Assembly: GCA_964456925.1 (NCBI GenBank)
Contig: CAYWCX010000019.1
Span: 1-21,659 of the forward strand
Length of the DNA stretch: 21,659 nt
Reading direction: 5' to 3'
Source of the DNA: JBAZKK01 sp964456925
Lineage (GTDB): Bacteria; Omnitrophota; Gorgyraeia; Gygaellales; Profunditerraquicolaceae
Position numbers and translations under genes: made by a program
Shown here: piece after piece, positions 6,895-15,844 of the stretch
Position numbering within the stretch: position 1 is the stretch's first letter
Layout: each line of letters begins with the position of its first letter
Notes under the pieces: model-generated
What the model saw: only the letters and a program-made list of their open reading frames with translations
What the model was told of the DNA's origin: nothing
Database searches by the model: none

Positions 6895-9800
6895 ATGAAT
6901 CTTCCTGAATTCGGGGTTAGAAAACCGGTTACCAACTTAATGATTTTTTCCGCCATCCTTGTGCTTGCCTTTTATAGCTTGTCGCGCTTAGGCATAGATA
7001 TGATGCCTGAGATTGAGCCGCCGGCGATAACCGTAATCGCCTCTTATGCCGGCGCCAGCCCCGAAGACGTGGAGATAAAGGTAACCGAACCCCTCGAGAA
7101 CCAGCTTGCGACTACTCCGGGCCTTGAAAAGATTACCTCGCGTTCTTTGGAAGGGGCCTCTTTGATAACCCTTAAATTCAAGTGGGGGACGAATCTCGAC
7201 GAGGCCTCCAATGATATCCGCGACCGCATTGAGCTGGCCAAGCGTTTACTGCCCGATATACCGGATGAAATGGATAATCCTTTTATCTTTAAGTTTAATA
7301 CGGCGATGGTGCCGATACTTTTTATCGGGGTAACCGCCGAGCAGACTTATCCTGAGCTTTACGACTTAATCGACAAAAGAGTAGGAGACGCACTGCGGCA
7401 GCTTCCCGGGGTAGGGACGGTGCAGCTATACGGCGGCCTGGAAAGACAGATAAATATCTGGATAAACCGGCAGCGCCTCGAAGGATACGGGTTTTCGATA
7501 CTGGATATCCAGAACGCCATCAAGCAGGAAAATATCACCCAGCCCTTAGGCGGTATTAAGTCGGGGCTTACGGATTATCTCCTGCGTTTACCCGGGGAGT
7601 TTGCGGCGCCCGAAGAGATCAATCTGATTATTTTAGGCAAACGCGACGGTAAGGCCGTTTATTTGAAGGACGTCGCCAGGGTTGAAGACAGTTTTAAGGA
7701 AATAACGATGCGGGTCAGAATAAACAGGCACCCCGGTTTAATGCTGGCGGTCCAGAAACAAACCGGGGTCAATACCGTGGAGGTGGCTGAGCAGGTAAAA
7801 GATACTTTAAAGGGGCTGGAAAAAAATCTTCCTGCGGACGTAAAGATGTTTACCATCTTTGATAGTTCCAAAGATATTATCAATGCCTTAGATTCGCTGA
7901 AATCTGCAATGTGGTGGGGAATATTATTGGTGATTTTAGTGGTCTGGTTTTTCCTGCGGCAATTTAGCGGCAGTTTAATCATTGCCCTGACCCTTCCTTT
8001 TTCACTGCTCATTGCCTTTATCTATCTTTTCTTAAGCGGTAAGACCATCAATACCATCAGCCTTTCTTCTTTGGCGATTGCCTGCGGGATGGTGGTGGAT
8101 AACGCCATCGTCATCGTGGATAATGTCCACCGTCATTTGGAAAGGGGGCAGAAACCGCAGGAGGCTGCCGTGTTCGGGGCCTCCGAAATGTTTCTTGCCA
8201 TTGCCGCCTCTACCCTTACTACGGTGGTAGTGTTTCTGCCGATGTTGTTAGTTACCGGAGTAGTGGGTATTATGTTCGGCGAATTAGCGATTATTGTAAC
8301 AGTCACACTAGTGGCATCTCTTTTTACCGCGGTGACTTTCAGCCCGATGCTTTGCTCAAAATTGTTCAGAGCCAATCCCCATCCTTCCGTCAGCGAGGCG
8401 AAAAATCAACCTAAGTCCCGGATTAAAAAATTATACGATATATCTGAAAGATGGTTTAAATCCTGGGAGGATTTTTACGCTAGGTCGCTTGCCTGGTGCC
8501 TTGGGCATAAAAAAATAGTTATTTTCGGATTTCTGGGAGCGTTTATCTTCAGTTTATTTTTAGTCCCTTTTATCGGCAATGAATTTATCCCCGAGGAGGA
8601 TACCGGCGATATCCGCGCAACGGTAAACCTTGCCCTGGGCACGAGACTGGAAGAGACCGATAAGGTAGCCAAAAGAATCGAGGATATTTTTCAGAAATAT
8701 GTTCCTGAGGCAAGGTTAATCTTTGCCAGGCCGGGGACTACCCCGGGGGCAGGCAGGGCAATGGGCGCAGGGTCGTCAGGAGAACATATCGTAGCTGCGG
8801 GAGCAAAGCTGGTGCCTAAACAGGGAAGGAAACGCTCTGTTTTTGAAATAGGTCAGGTAGCGAGGGAACAAATCGGGCGTATCCCGGGCGTATTAAAGGT
8901 GGATATTACCACCGGCAATCCGCTGGGTAGAATCATTACCGGTATGGGAGGCAAGAGTATACAACTGGAGATTATCGGGCATTCCTTTGAAGAGACCAAT
9001 ACCCTGGCGCAAAAGATAAAAGGTATTATGGAAGATATCCCCGGTGCGGTAGATGTAAGTATTTCCAGAGAGATAAACCGGCCGGAGTTAAGGATTGCCG
9101 TGGACAGAGAAAAGGCAGCCAGCCTTGGCCTGAATATGGATACTATCGCCTCGAGCATCAAGACATTTATTGAAGGCTCAACCGCCAGTAAATACCGCGA
9201 AAAAGGCGAGACTTACGATATCTATGTAAGGTTAGAAGAAGCGTCACGTTCAAAAATAGAAGATGTTGAGAATCTCGCGCTCGTTTCGCCGCTTACCCAG
9301 AAACAGGTGAGACTTTCCAATTTCGCCCGCGTTTACGAAGTCTCGGGGCCGGTTGAGATTGAGCGCCAGAACCGCGAAAGGGTAGTCAGGGTTGAATGTA
9401 ACGTCTTTAAACGTTCGGCGGGCAAGGTCAGAGAGGATATCAGGAAAGAACTGCAAAAAATAGTCCTGCCCCAGGAGGTAATGCTGAATTTTGGCGGCGA
9501 GGCAGAGGAGCAGGCCAAGGCATTTAAGGACTTGACGCTTCTGCTTTTGTTGGGCATTACGCTGGTATATATGGTAATGGCTGCCCAGTTTGAATCACTC
9601 CTGGACCCCTTTATTGTCATGTTTGCCGTTCCCTTTACCTTCACGGGCGTATTCCTGGTTTTCTTGTTAACCGGCGCGACCTTGAGCATCATAACATTCC
9701 TGGGTATCATTATGCTTATGGGTATTGTGGTGAATAATGCTATTGTGCTGATTAGTTATATTAATATTTTACGCGCCAGGGGCCTTTCGATGCTGGAGGC

Positions 9801-10041
9801 AGTTACGACGGGAGGCAAGGACCGCTTGAGGCCGGTGCTCATGACCACAATCACTACCCTGGCGGCCTTATTGCCGCTGGCGGTATCCCGGGGCGAGGGT
9901 TCCGAGATATGGCAGCCCTTAGGCATCACTATGATAGGCGGTTTAACCGTCTCTACCCTGATTACGATGCTTTTCGTTCCGACGCTCTATGCAGTAATGG
10001 AGACAAGGCTCAAGAAAAATAACGGGAGTAAGATTAAATGA
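6895..10041 (+). CDS. RND multidrug-type efflux pump (AcrB/HAE-1 family inner-membrane subunit)
   Basis: This 1048-residue protein matches the AcrB length. It has the standard duplicated layout: TM1, a large periplasmic porter loop, TM2-6, a linker, TM7, a second periplasmic loop and TM8-12. The opening (PEFGVRKPVTNLMIFSAILV) and FIPEEDTG after TM7 are typical. The pump exports amphipathic compounds by proton antiport with the neighbouring adaptor and channel. In TM4 the motif is GMVVDNAIVIVDN: D402 matches AcrB Asp407, but the Asp408 position is N403. In TM10 GIVVNNAIVL has N947 where AcrB has Lys940. Such combinations are common in non-AcrB RND branches. The substrate is unknown. The last 4 bases overlap the PII-like gene (ATGA). 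Confidence 0.95.
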   Translation: MNLPEFGVRKPVTNLMIFSAILVLAFYSLSRLGIDMMPEIEPPAITVIASYAGASPEDVEIKVTEPLENQLATTPGLEKITSRSLEGASLITLKFKWGTNLDEASNDIRDRIELAKRLLPDIPDEMDNPFIFKFNTAMVPILFIGVTAEQTYPELYDLIDKRVGDALRQLPGVGTVQLYGGLERQINIWINRQRLEGYGFSILDIQNAIKQENITQPLGGIKSGLTDYLLRLPGEFAAPEEINLIILGKRDGKAVYLKDVARVEDSFKEITMRVRINRHPGLMLAVQKQTGVNTVEVAEQVKDTLKGLEKNLPADVKMFTIFDSSKDIINALDSLKSAMWWGILLVILVVWFFLRQFSGSLIIALTLPFSLLIAFIYLFLSGKTINTISLSSLAIACGMVVDNAIVIVDNVHRHLERGQKPQEAAVFGASEMFLAIAASTLTTVVVFLPMLLVTGVVGIMFGELAIIVTVTLVASLFTAVTFSPMLCSKLFRANPHPSVSEAKNQPKSRIKKLYDISERWFKSWEDFYARSLAWCLGHKKIVIFGFLGAFIFSLFLVPFIGNEFIPEEDTGDIRATVNLALGTRLEETDKVAKRIEDIFQKYVPEARLIFARPGTTPGAGRAMGAGSSGEHIVAAGAKLVPKQGRKRSVFEIGQVAREQIGRIPGVLKVDITTGNPLGRIITGMGGKSIQLEIIGHSFEETNTLAQKIKGIMEDIPGAVDVSISREINRPELRIAVDREKAASLGLNMDTIASSIKTFIEGSTASKYREKGETYDIYVRLEEASRSKIEDVENLALVSPLTQKQVRLSNFARVYEVSGPVEIERQNRERVVRVECNVFKRSAGKVREDIRKELQKIVLPQEVMLNFGGEAEEQAKAFKDLTLLLLLGITLVYMVMAAQFESLLDPFIVMFAVPFTFTGVFLVFLLTGATLSIITFLGIIMLMGIVVNNAIVLISYINILRARGLSMLEAVTTGGKDRLRPVLMTTITTLAALLPLAVSRGEGSEIWQPLGITMIGGLTVSTLITMLFVPTLYAVMETRLKKNNGSKIK

Positions 10042-10328
10042 AAATGGTAATGGTCGCTTATAATGAGGCGATTGACCAGGAGGTAATGGAGGTTCTTAAA
10101 GGCTGCGGCCTTAAAAATTACAGCAAGATTACCGCTACCTACGGCAAGGGCGCTACTTCCGGCACGCATTTAGGCGATGACATCTGGCCGGGCAGGAATA
10201 ACATCCTTTATATTGCCTGTGAAGATAAAGAGGCCGACCAGCTACTCTCTTGCGTGCGGCAGCTTAAGAAGACTCTCGGCAAAGAGGGGGTGAAGGCTTT
10301 TTTAATACCCCTTGAGGATTCAACTTAG
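10038..10328 (+). CDS. Small PII-like (GlnB/CutA-fold) protein at the end of the RND operon
   Basis: This 96-residue protein opens with MKMVMVAYNEAIDQEVMEVL and a GCGLKNYSKI stretch. A loop with GKGATSGTHLGDDIWPGRNN is followed by a strand (ILYIACED), helix (ADQLLSCVRQLKKTL) and final strand (VKAFLIPLE). This beta-alpha-beta-beta-alpha-beta pattern, the size and the key words match the PII-like ferredoxin-fold trimers that recur beside RND efflux genes. It is not a classical GlnB: the long T-loop with uridylylated Tyr is absent. It overlaps the pump stop by 4 bases, so the two are translationally coupled, and it may modulate pump activity or sense a metabolite or metal. The role is inferred. 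About 57 bases separate its stop from the next promoter. Confidence 0.75.
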   Translation: MKMVMVAYNEAIDQEVMEVLKGCGLKNYSKITATYGKGATSGTHLGDDIWPGRNNILYIACEDKEADQLLSCVRQLKKTLGKEGVKAFLIPLEDST

Positions 10329-10385
10329 CTCCTAACCCTCCCCTAACTTCAATATTTCCATAACATTTCATTTCTGTTAAAACTC

Positions 10386-10420
10386 TTGACAACGCCCGAC
10401 TTTTCTCTATATAATATAAT
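10386..10420 (+). promoter_or_regulatory. Sigma70-type promoter of the aldolase-ligase-exporter operon
   Basis: The -35 is TTGACA at 10386-10391 and the -10 is TATAAT at 10410-10415, with an 18-base spacer. A second TATAAT at 10415-10420 overlaps it. Together they give a near-consensus promoter about 50 bases ahead of the start at 10466. Confidence 0.8.
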
Positions 10421-10429
10421 AAAATTTAA

Positions 10430-10447
10430 ATAGTAAAATTTTACTAT
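10430..10447. promoter_or_regulatory. 18-bp perfect palindrome, probable operator
   Basis: ATAGTAAAATTTTACTAT equals its own reverse complement. It lies 14 bases past the -10 box, at about +9 to +26 of the predicted transcript, where a bound dimer would block initiation. No local regulator gene is adjacent. The sequence differs from the MarR palindrome at 4176-4200. Confidence 0.6.
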
Positions 10448-10465
10448 CTCGGATATTCTTTACGT

Positions 10466-11089
10466 ATGCCTGACCCGCAGAAATCCCTCAAAAAGCAAAT
10501 TATTGCTGTCGGCGGTAAGCTCTATAGCCTGCGGCTGGTATCTGCCTGCGCGGGTAATCTAAGTGCCAGGGCCGGCCGCGATAACATCCTCATTACCGCC
10601 ACCGGCAGCTGCCTGGGCGAATTAAGGCCGAAAGACATTATCCGGGTTAACCTGGGCAACACGGCCGATATTTTCCGCAAGCGCCGCCTGGTAAGCAGCG
10701 AATTCCCTTTGCACCGGCTGATATACCGGACTTTTCCCGCTAAAGTCGTTATCCACTGCCATCCTCCTTTAACCAACGCCTATTTTAGCGTTTACCCCAA
10801 ACTTAAAACCTTGACCTTTGAGAGCAAATTCTATCTGGGTGAAGTGCCGCTAGTAAAACAAAAAACCCTAACCATCTCCCGGCCCGGGGAAATAATCCGG
10901 GCATTAAAGAAAAATAAAATCGTTATCGTGAAAAACCACGGCGTTGTCAGCATCGGGGATAATTTTAAAGAAGCGTTATATCTGGTGGAGATACTTGAAG
11001 AGACGGTTAAAATTGCCGGCCTTGCGGCTTTATTTAAGAGGGGGATACCCGGCGTTATGGGCAAGGCATTAAGGAAGTACTTAAAATAA
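10466..11089 (+). CDS. Class II aldolase/adducin family protein (FucA/AraD type)
   Basis: This 207-residue protein is close to L-fuculose-phosphate aldolase in size. Expected motifs appear in order: SACAGNLSAR (phosphate-binding region), LITATGSCLGEL, SSEFPLHRLIY with the candidate catalytic Glu79, IHCHPP with His97 and His99, and KNHGVVSIG with His158. His97, His99 and His158 match the zinc ligands of FucA (His92, His94, His155), and Glu79 matches its Glu73, so an active Zn-dependent aldolase or epimerase is likely. The usual substrates are sugar phosphates, but the family is broad. Its place ahead of an acyl-CoA ligase and lipid exporter hints at a non-sugar substrate. It is the first gene after the promoter, with no strong Shine-Dalgarno. 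The ligase starts one base after its stop. Confidence 0.9.
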   Translation: MPDPQKSLKKQIIAVGGKLYSLRLVSACAGNLSARAGRDNILITATGSCLGELRPKDIIRVNLGNTADIFRKRRLVSSEFPLHRLIYRTFPAKVVIHCHPPLTNAYFSVYPKLKTLTFESKFYLGEVPLVKQKTLTISRPGEIIRALKKNKIVIVKNHGVVSIGDNFKEALYLVEILEETVKIAGLAALFKRGIPGVMGKALRKYLK

Positions 11090-11090
11090 T

Positions 11091-12599
11091 ATGAATATCG
11101 TCAAATTATTAGAAGAGCGCAGCCGTAAGCATCCCGAAAAGGCCGCGCTTATTTTTAGGGAGCAAGTAATAAGTTTTAGTCAATTAAAGGATAATGTTTT
11201 CGGGCTTGCGAACGGTCTGGCAAAATTAGGGGTAGGCAAGGCCGATAAGGTCGCCTTATACCTGCCGAACTGGCCGCAGTATATCTATAGTTACCTGGCG
11301 CTCTGGGCTCTGGGCGCCACGGTGGTGCCTTTGGATTTTATGTTTACGCAAGAGGAGCTGGAATCTTGCATCACGCATTCCGACGCAGTTACCTTAATCG
11401 CCAAACCCAAGGCCACTATCTCATTACCCACCCTTAAAAAGAAGTGCCCCGGTTTAAAAAATATTATCGTTTGCCAGGAAAGGATAGAGCCGTATCTATC
11501 TTTTGAGGGATCATCAGCGCCGGGCGAAAACAGGCCTCCCGAAGCTGAAATCAAGGATAGCGATTACGCGATTATCTTCTATACTTCCGGGACTACGGGC
11601 AAGCCTAAGGGGGTCTTGGTAAATTATCTGCAGTTAGGTGCGCCCCCAAAAGCAATGACGCATTTCGTGGACTTCAGGGATAACGACGTCCTTTTGTGCG
11701 CGCTTCCTTTATCGCATTTAGGAGGCCTGGTTTATCTGCAAAACTGTATTGCTTTCGGGCTGACCATCGTCTTGATGGAGCGTTTTGTGCCGGTCGAGTT
11801 TTTGAGAAACATCCAGAAACACCGCGTAACCTGCCTCTGGGTCGTGCCTTCGATGTATTATGCGCTCTTACAATTAAAGGAATTCGAAAGTTATGATTTA
11901 TCATCCTTGCGCTGGATAGATATCTTCGGCGCGCCCAGTTCTCCCGACGCCCTGCGCAGGTTTTACCGCTATTGCCCCGGCGCGTTCCTCTTTAACGGCT
12001 GGGGCCTCACCGAGACCAACGCCCCCACTACGGTTATACCGATGGGTTCGAAAAAACTGGAAAGCGTGGGAAAACCCGCTCCCTGGATAGAGGTAAAGAT
12101 ATTTAATGAGGAAGATAAAGAAACATCTCAGGGCGAGGTAGGCGAAATAGTTGTCAGGGGCTGGGTAGTGACCGACGGTTATTATAAAGACGCCGAGGCA
12201 ACGCGTAAGGCCTTGCGCAACGGCTGGTTCCATACCGGTGATTTGGGGAGGTTTGACGCCGAAGGTTACCTTTATATCATCGGCAGGAAAAAAGAGATGA
12301 TTAAGGTCGCCGGAGAGATTGTTTTTGAGCCGGAGGTGGAATCCGCGATACACCGCCATCCTGCGGTGGCGGAAGTGGCGGTAGTGGGCGTCGCGGATAA
12401 ATTAAGGGGCGAGGTCCCCAAGGCCTTCGTGGTTTTAAAAGAGGCAGGCTCGCTTAAGGAGGAAGACTTGCGTTATTTCTGCCGCAAGCACCTCGCGCAT
12501 TTTAAAGTCCCGCATTATTTTGAGTTCGTATCCTTGCTTCCTAAAAACAGGGCGGGTAAGGTCGATAAGGAAGATTTAAGGGCCCTGAAAAATTCATGA
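11091..12599 (+). CDS. AMP-forming acyl-CoA synthetase / fatty-acid-CoA ligase
   Basis: This 502-residue protein of the adenylate-forming superfamily is normal in length for a short or medium acyl-CoA ligase. The phosphate-binding loop YTSGTTGKPKG lies at 164-174. GWGLTETNAPTT follows, then GWFHTGDLGRFDAEGYLYIIGRKKEMIKVAGE (the hinge and core A8 region) and the C-terminal catalytic Lys490 in NRAGKVDKEDL. These enzymes activate a carboxylic acid with ATP to an acyl-AMP and then join it to CoA, in the cytosol or at the inner membrane. The acid substrate is unknown. Its ATGA overlap with the next gene, an MMPL/RND exporter, suggests that the acyl product or its derivative is moved across the envelope. 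OleA, OleB and OleD partners are absent, so beta-lactone or olefin synthesis is not supported. Confidence 0.93.
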   Translation: MNIVKLLEERSRKHPEKAALIFREQVISFSQLKDNVFGLANGLAKLGVGKADKVALYLPNWPQYIYSYLALWALGATVVPLDFMFTQEELESCITHSDAVTLIAKPKATISLPTLKKKCPGLKNIIVCQERIEPYLSFEGSSAPGENRPPEAEIKDSDYAIIFYTSGTTGKPKGVLVNYLQLGAPPKAMTHFVDFRDNDVLLCALPLSHLGGLVYLQNCIAFGLTIVLMERFVPVEFLRNIQKHRVTCLWVVPSMYYALLQLKEFESYDLSSLRWIDIFGAPSSPDALRRFYRYCPGAFLFNGWGLTETNAPTTVIPMGSKKLESVGKPAPWIEVKIFNEEDKETSQGEVGEIVVRGWVVTDGYYKDAEATRKALRNGWFHTGDLGRFDAEGYLYIIGRKKEMIKVAGEIVFEPEVESAIHRHPAVAEVAVVGVADKLRGEVPKAFVVLKEAGSLKEEDLRYFCRKHLAHFKVPHYFEFVSLLPKNRAGKVDKEDLRALKNS

Positions 12600-14923
12600 A
12601 AAAGGTTATCTACTGGTTCAGTCATGGCCTGATACGTTACCGCTTAGGGTTTCTGGCGCTCTGCTTTCTGGTCAGCCTCTTTTTCGCCTATCAGCTCAAG
12701 GGTCTTTCTTTTAATACCAATCTCGGGGATTTTTATCCTTTAAGGCACCCTTACCTCCAAATCCAGAACCGCCTTAATAAAATCTTCGGCGGCCTGAACC
12801 AGGTCTCAATCGCCATTGAGGCCAGGGACGGCACTATCCTTAACCCCCGGACTTTAGAAAAGGTCTGGCAGATTACCAATGACCTGTATCTCACCGAAGG
12901 GATTAATGCCGCAAGGGTGGTTTCGCTTTCTGCCCGAAAGGTCAAACACGTTGAGGCGAATGAGGAGGGTTTTGTTACGCAGTGGCTGATGCACGACCCT
13001 GCCCGCACCCCGGATGAGATTGCGGCTCTAAAAGAGCACATCGTGCGCAACCCCTTAGTTTACGGCCCTCTGGTCTCGCGGGATTTCAAGGCCACCCTCA
13101 TTCAGGCGGATTTTGAATCCGAGGTCGCGGTAAAAAAGATTTTCGGGATACTCCGGGAGATCAGGGATAAATACCAGGACAGCGGGCACAATATTTACAT
13201 CTCGGGCCAGCCGGTGCTGCAGGGATGGCTGGACCACTACCTGCCGAAGATGCTGAAGCTTTTTATCATCACCGTGCTGGCGATGTCCTGGGTTTTATAC
13301 AATGCCTTTAAGTCTAAAAGAGGGGTGCTCCTGCCGCTTCTGTCCGCTTCCATGGCTACGCTCTGGGGCCTGGGCTTGACGGCGATGTTCGGTTATAAGC
13401 TTACGCCGGCGACAGTATTAGCGCCGTTTCTGGTATTTGCCTTGGGCGTAAGCCACGCCGTTCAATTTATCAAGCGTTACTATGAATATCTGAGCGGGCA
13501 TAAGCAGGACTCCAAGGTCGCGGCGATTAAGATTACGCGCAACCTTTTTGTGCCGGCATTTACGGGTTTACTTACCGACGGCATCGGCCCTTTTACGCTC
13601 TTCTTTGTGCCCTTAGGAATGGTCAAGAGCCTGGCAATTGCGATTGGCTTCGGTATCTTAAGCATATTTTTCAGCACCGTCATCTTGGTGCCAAACCTGC
13701 TTTCTTTCCTGAAGCCGCCAAAACGGCTGGAAATCATTAAAGAAGAACGCGCTACCCTTGCTAACCGCATCTTGGCCTATTTCGCCAAACTGGCGGTGAA
13801 CCGCACCTCGCGCTGGCTGGTAATCGCGGGGTTCTTTATCCTGACGCTGGTCGCGGTTTTCGGCACCAGCAGGTTGGTCGTGGGCGATAAGAAGCCCGGG
13901 ACATCGCTGCTTTACGCCGGTAGCCCTTACAACCAGGCGGAGAAGTTCATCAGCGAAAACTTCGCCACCTCTGACCCCTACTTTATTTTTGTGGAGGGCA
14001 GGCATCAGGACGCCATTCTGAATAACGCGGTCCTTAAAGAGATGGACAGCCTGCAGCGCTATCTGGAAAAAGAAGTCTCAAGCGTTGGCCGCACCCTGTC
14101 GCTGGTGGAATATATGAAGGGGATGAATATGGTGATGTTTGAGGGCAGGCGCGAAGAGTTTAAGATACCCGATAACGACCGCACCATCGCGGAGTACATG
14201 TTTTTATATTCCCTTACCGGTTTCCCCGGGGATTTCGACCCGGTGGTAAATCCTAATTACGAATACGCCAATATCAAGGTTGACCTGCGGGACCATAAGG
14301 CCTCCAGCATGACCGAGGTAATCGGTAAGACCGAATCCTGGATTAAGGAAAACCATAAGACAAAAGATGCGGATTTCTATTATGCCGGCGGTAACATCGG
14401 GATGCTGGCAGCGGTAAACCAGATTGTGGCTACGATGCTCCCGGTTAATTCCCTGCAGACATCTTTATTGGTTTTTTTATGCCTGGTGTTCGCCTACGGG
14501 TCGCTGGTTTCGGGCTGGCTTTTGATTATCCCGCTCGTTTTCCGCACCCTGATGGTCTTCGGAATACTCGGATTTTTGAAGGTGGGCTTAACCGCCGAGA
14601 TGATTCCGGTGGTAGCGCTGGGGATCGGTTTCGGCGATGATTTCGGTATTTATATTGTTTCACGCGTGAAAGAGGAACTGCGAGAAGGGGGTGGTAATTT
14701 AAAGGATGCGCTGGTTGAGGCGATGTCGACTTCGGGCAAGGCGGTATTCTTTACCGGCTTAAGCCTGACTATCGGCATCGCGGCGTGGATGTTTTCGCCG
14801 ATACTGATGCAGGCAAGGTTGGGGGCGCTGTTGGGTTTTTTCATCTTTTTCAATGTTATCGGCACGCTTGCGGTTCTACCGTCGATGATTATGACGGTAA
14901 GGCCGAAATTTTTAATAAAATAA
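12596..14923 (+). CDS. MMPL/RND-family lipid exporter (HpnN/MmpL-like)
   Basis: This 775-residue inner-membrane protein is built as two repeats of one TM helix, a periplasmic domain and five TM helices. It is smaller than AcrB-type pumps and right for the MMPL branch. N-terminal TM1 (GFLALCFLVSLFFAYQL) leads to FNTNLGDFYPLRHPYL, a typical post-TM1 motif. The motif AVALGIGFGDDFGIYIVSRVKEE in the second half matches the GxxxDY/D-type proton-coupling helix, and the first half has FLVFALGVSHAVQFIKRY. Related proteins such as HpnN and MmpL move hopanoids, lipids or lipoproteins toward the outer membrane. It overlaps the ligase stop by 4 bases. The genes after it encode periplasmic and outer-membrane partners, which supports trans-envelope lipid transport. 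Confidence 0.9.
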   Translation: MKKVIYWFSHGLIRYRLGFLALCFLVSLFFAYQLKGLSFNTNLGDFYPLRHPYLQIQNRLNKIFGGLNQVSIAIEARDGTILNPRTLEKVWQITNDLYLTEGINAARVVSLSARKVKHVEANEEGFVTQWLMHDPARTPDEIAALKEHIVRNPLVYGPLVSRDFKATLIQADFESEVAVKKIFGILREIRDKYQDSGHNIYISGQPVLQGWLDHYLPKMLKLFIITVLAMSWVLYNAFKSKRGVLLPLLSASMATLWGLGLTAMFGYKLTPATVLAPFLVFALGVSHAVQFIKRYYEYLSGHKQDSKVAAIKITRNLFVPAFTGLLTDGIGPFTLFFVPLGMVKSLAIAIGFGILSIFFSTVILVPNLLSFLKPPKRLEIIKEERATLANRILAYFAKLAVNRTSRWLVIAGFFILTLVAVFGTSRLVVGDKKPGTSLLYAGSPYNQAEKFISENFATSDPYFIFVEGRHQDAILNNAVLKEMDSLQRYLEKEVSSVGRTLSLVEYMKGMNMVMFEGRREEFKIPDNDRTIAEYMFLYSLTGFPGDFDPVVNPNYEYANIKVDLRDHKASSMTEVIGKTESWIKENHKTKDADFYYAGGNIGMLAAVNQIVATMLPVNSLQTSLLVFLCLVFAYGSLVSGWLLIIPLVFRTLMVFGILGFLKVGLTAEMIPVVALGIGFGDDFGIYIVSRVKEELREGGGNLKDALVEAMSTSGKAVFFTGLSLTIGIAAWMFSPILMQARLGALLGFFIFFNVIGTLAVLPSMIMTVRPKFLIK

Positions 14924-14942
14924 AAAAGGAGGAGGGAGAAAA

Positions 14943-15824
14943 ATGAAGAAACTGCTTTTTTTGCTTCTGGGGCTGGCGCTGGTTTGCGGTTCGGCCCTGG
15001 CTGCGGAACTGGATTATTTCCAGGTCTATAAGCCCAAAGGCGGCATGACGGCAGACGACATCATGCAGATCGAATACTTCGTCAAATACACCAGGTTCGC
15101 CCATGACGTCACGATGCTCGGCAAGGCCTATTTTATCGACCGCTCCGGCTCGGTCAGGGAAAAAGAGACTGCCAGGATGCGCATTACGCTGGGGAGAAAG
15201 TCCGACGATATCGCCTATAAGGATATCGTAATGTTTACCTCTCCGCAGGTAAAGGGCCTGGCTACCTTAACCTGGACCTATATGAACCCTAGTAGGCAGA
15301 CGGATTCCTGGCTGTGGGTGCCTTCTTTAAAGAAGATCCGCAAGATCTCCGCGGCTAACGGCGACGATTCCTTTATGGGTTCGGATTTCAGCGTGGAGGA
15401 TATCATTACCCGTAAGTTCGAGGACGAGACTTACGCCCTGCTTAGGGAGGAAAACTTCAAAGGTTACACCTGCGAGTTTGACAACAAGGTCTATTATAAG
15501 GATACACCCTGCTACGTCATCGAATGTAAACCCAAGAGAATGCCCTGGTATTATTCCAAAAGGGTGCTCTGGGTTGACAAGGACAGCGGCGGCGGTATCT
15601 ATGAAGAGAAATACGACCCCAAGGGCCGTATGTTTATGACCTTATTCAAAAGGTTCGAGATATATAAGGTCAACGGCAAGGATTATGCCACCCAGACCTT
15701 GCTGGAAGGCAAGGACTTAAGGAGCGGTCACCGCACCGTGATTATCAACGATAATATCAAATACGATCAGGGCTTATCCGAGCAGTCGTTTACCGAGAGA
15801 GCGCTGATACAGTCAAGATGGTAA
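14943..15824 (+). CDS. LolA-like outer-membrane lipoprotein-sorting family protein
   Basis: The protein has 293 residues with signal peptide 1-21 ending ALA, and a strong AAAGGAGGAGG upstream. The signature TWTYMNPSRQTDSWLWVPSL, then KKIRKISAANGDDSFMGSDFSVEDI, matches the LolA/LppX-fold family called outer-membrane lipoprotein-sorting protein (LolA_like, PF17131). Members accompany MMPL/RND exporters. The fold is an open beta half-barrel with a hydrophobic cavity, suited to carry an acyl chain through the periplasm. The signal peptide has no lipobox Cys, so it should be soluble and periplasmic. It lies 19 bases after the MMPL gene and 20 bases before the barrel gene, so the trio is one unit. 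The carried lipid is unknown. Confidence 0.88.
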   Translation: MKKLLFLLLGLALVCGSALAAELDYFQVYKPKGGMTADDIMQIEYFVKYTRFAHDVTMLGKAYFIDRSGSVREKETARMRITLGRKSDDIAYKDIVMFTSPQVKGLATLTWTYMNPSRQTDSWLWVPSLKKIRKISAANGDDSFMGSDFSVEDIITRKFEDETYALLREENFKGYTCEFDNKVYYKDTPCYVIECKPKRMPWYYSKRVLWVDKDSGGGIYEEKYDPKGRMFMTLFKRFEIYKVNGKDYATQTLLEGKDLRSGHRTVIINDNIKYDQGLSEQSFTERALIQSRW

Positions 15825-15826
15825 GA

Positions 15827-15838
15827 AAGGGGGAAGGA
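15827..15838 (+). promoter_or_regulatory. Shine-Dalgarno that favours the start at 15845
   Basis: AAAGGGGGAAGGA lies 6-10 bases before ATG 15845. It decides against the in-frame ATG at 15818, which would overlap the previous gene and place nine polar residues before the signal peptide. Confidence 0.65.
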
Positions 15839-15844
15839 CAGGTG

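Noticed and set aside
11091..12599. OleC-type beta-lactone synthetase for olefin synthesis
   Set aside because: OleA, OleB and OleD partners are absent, and the motifs fit an ordinary acyl-CoA ligase equally well.
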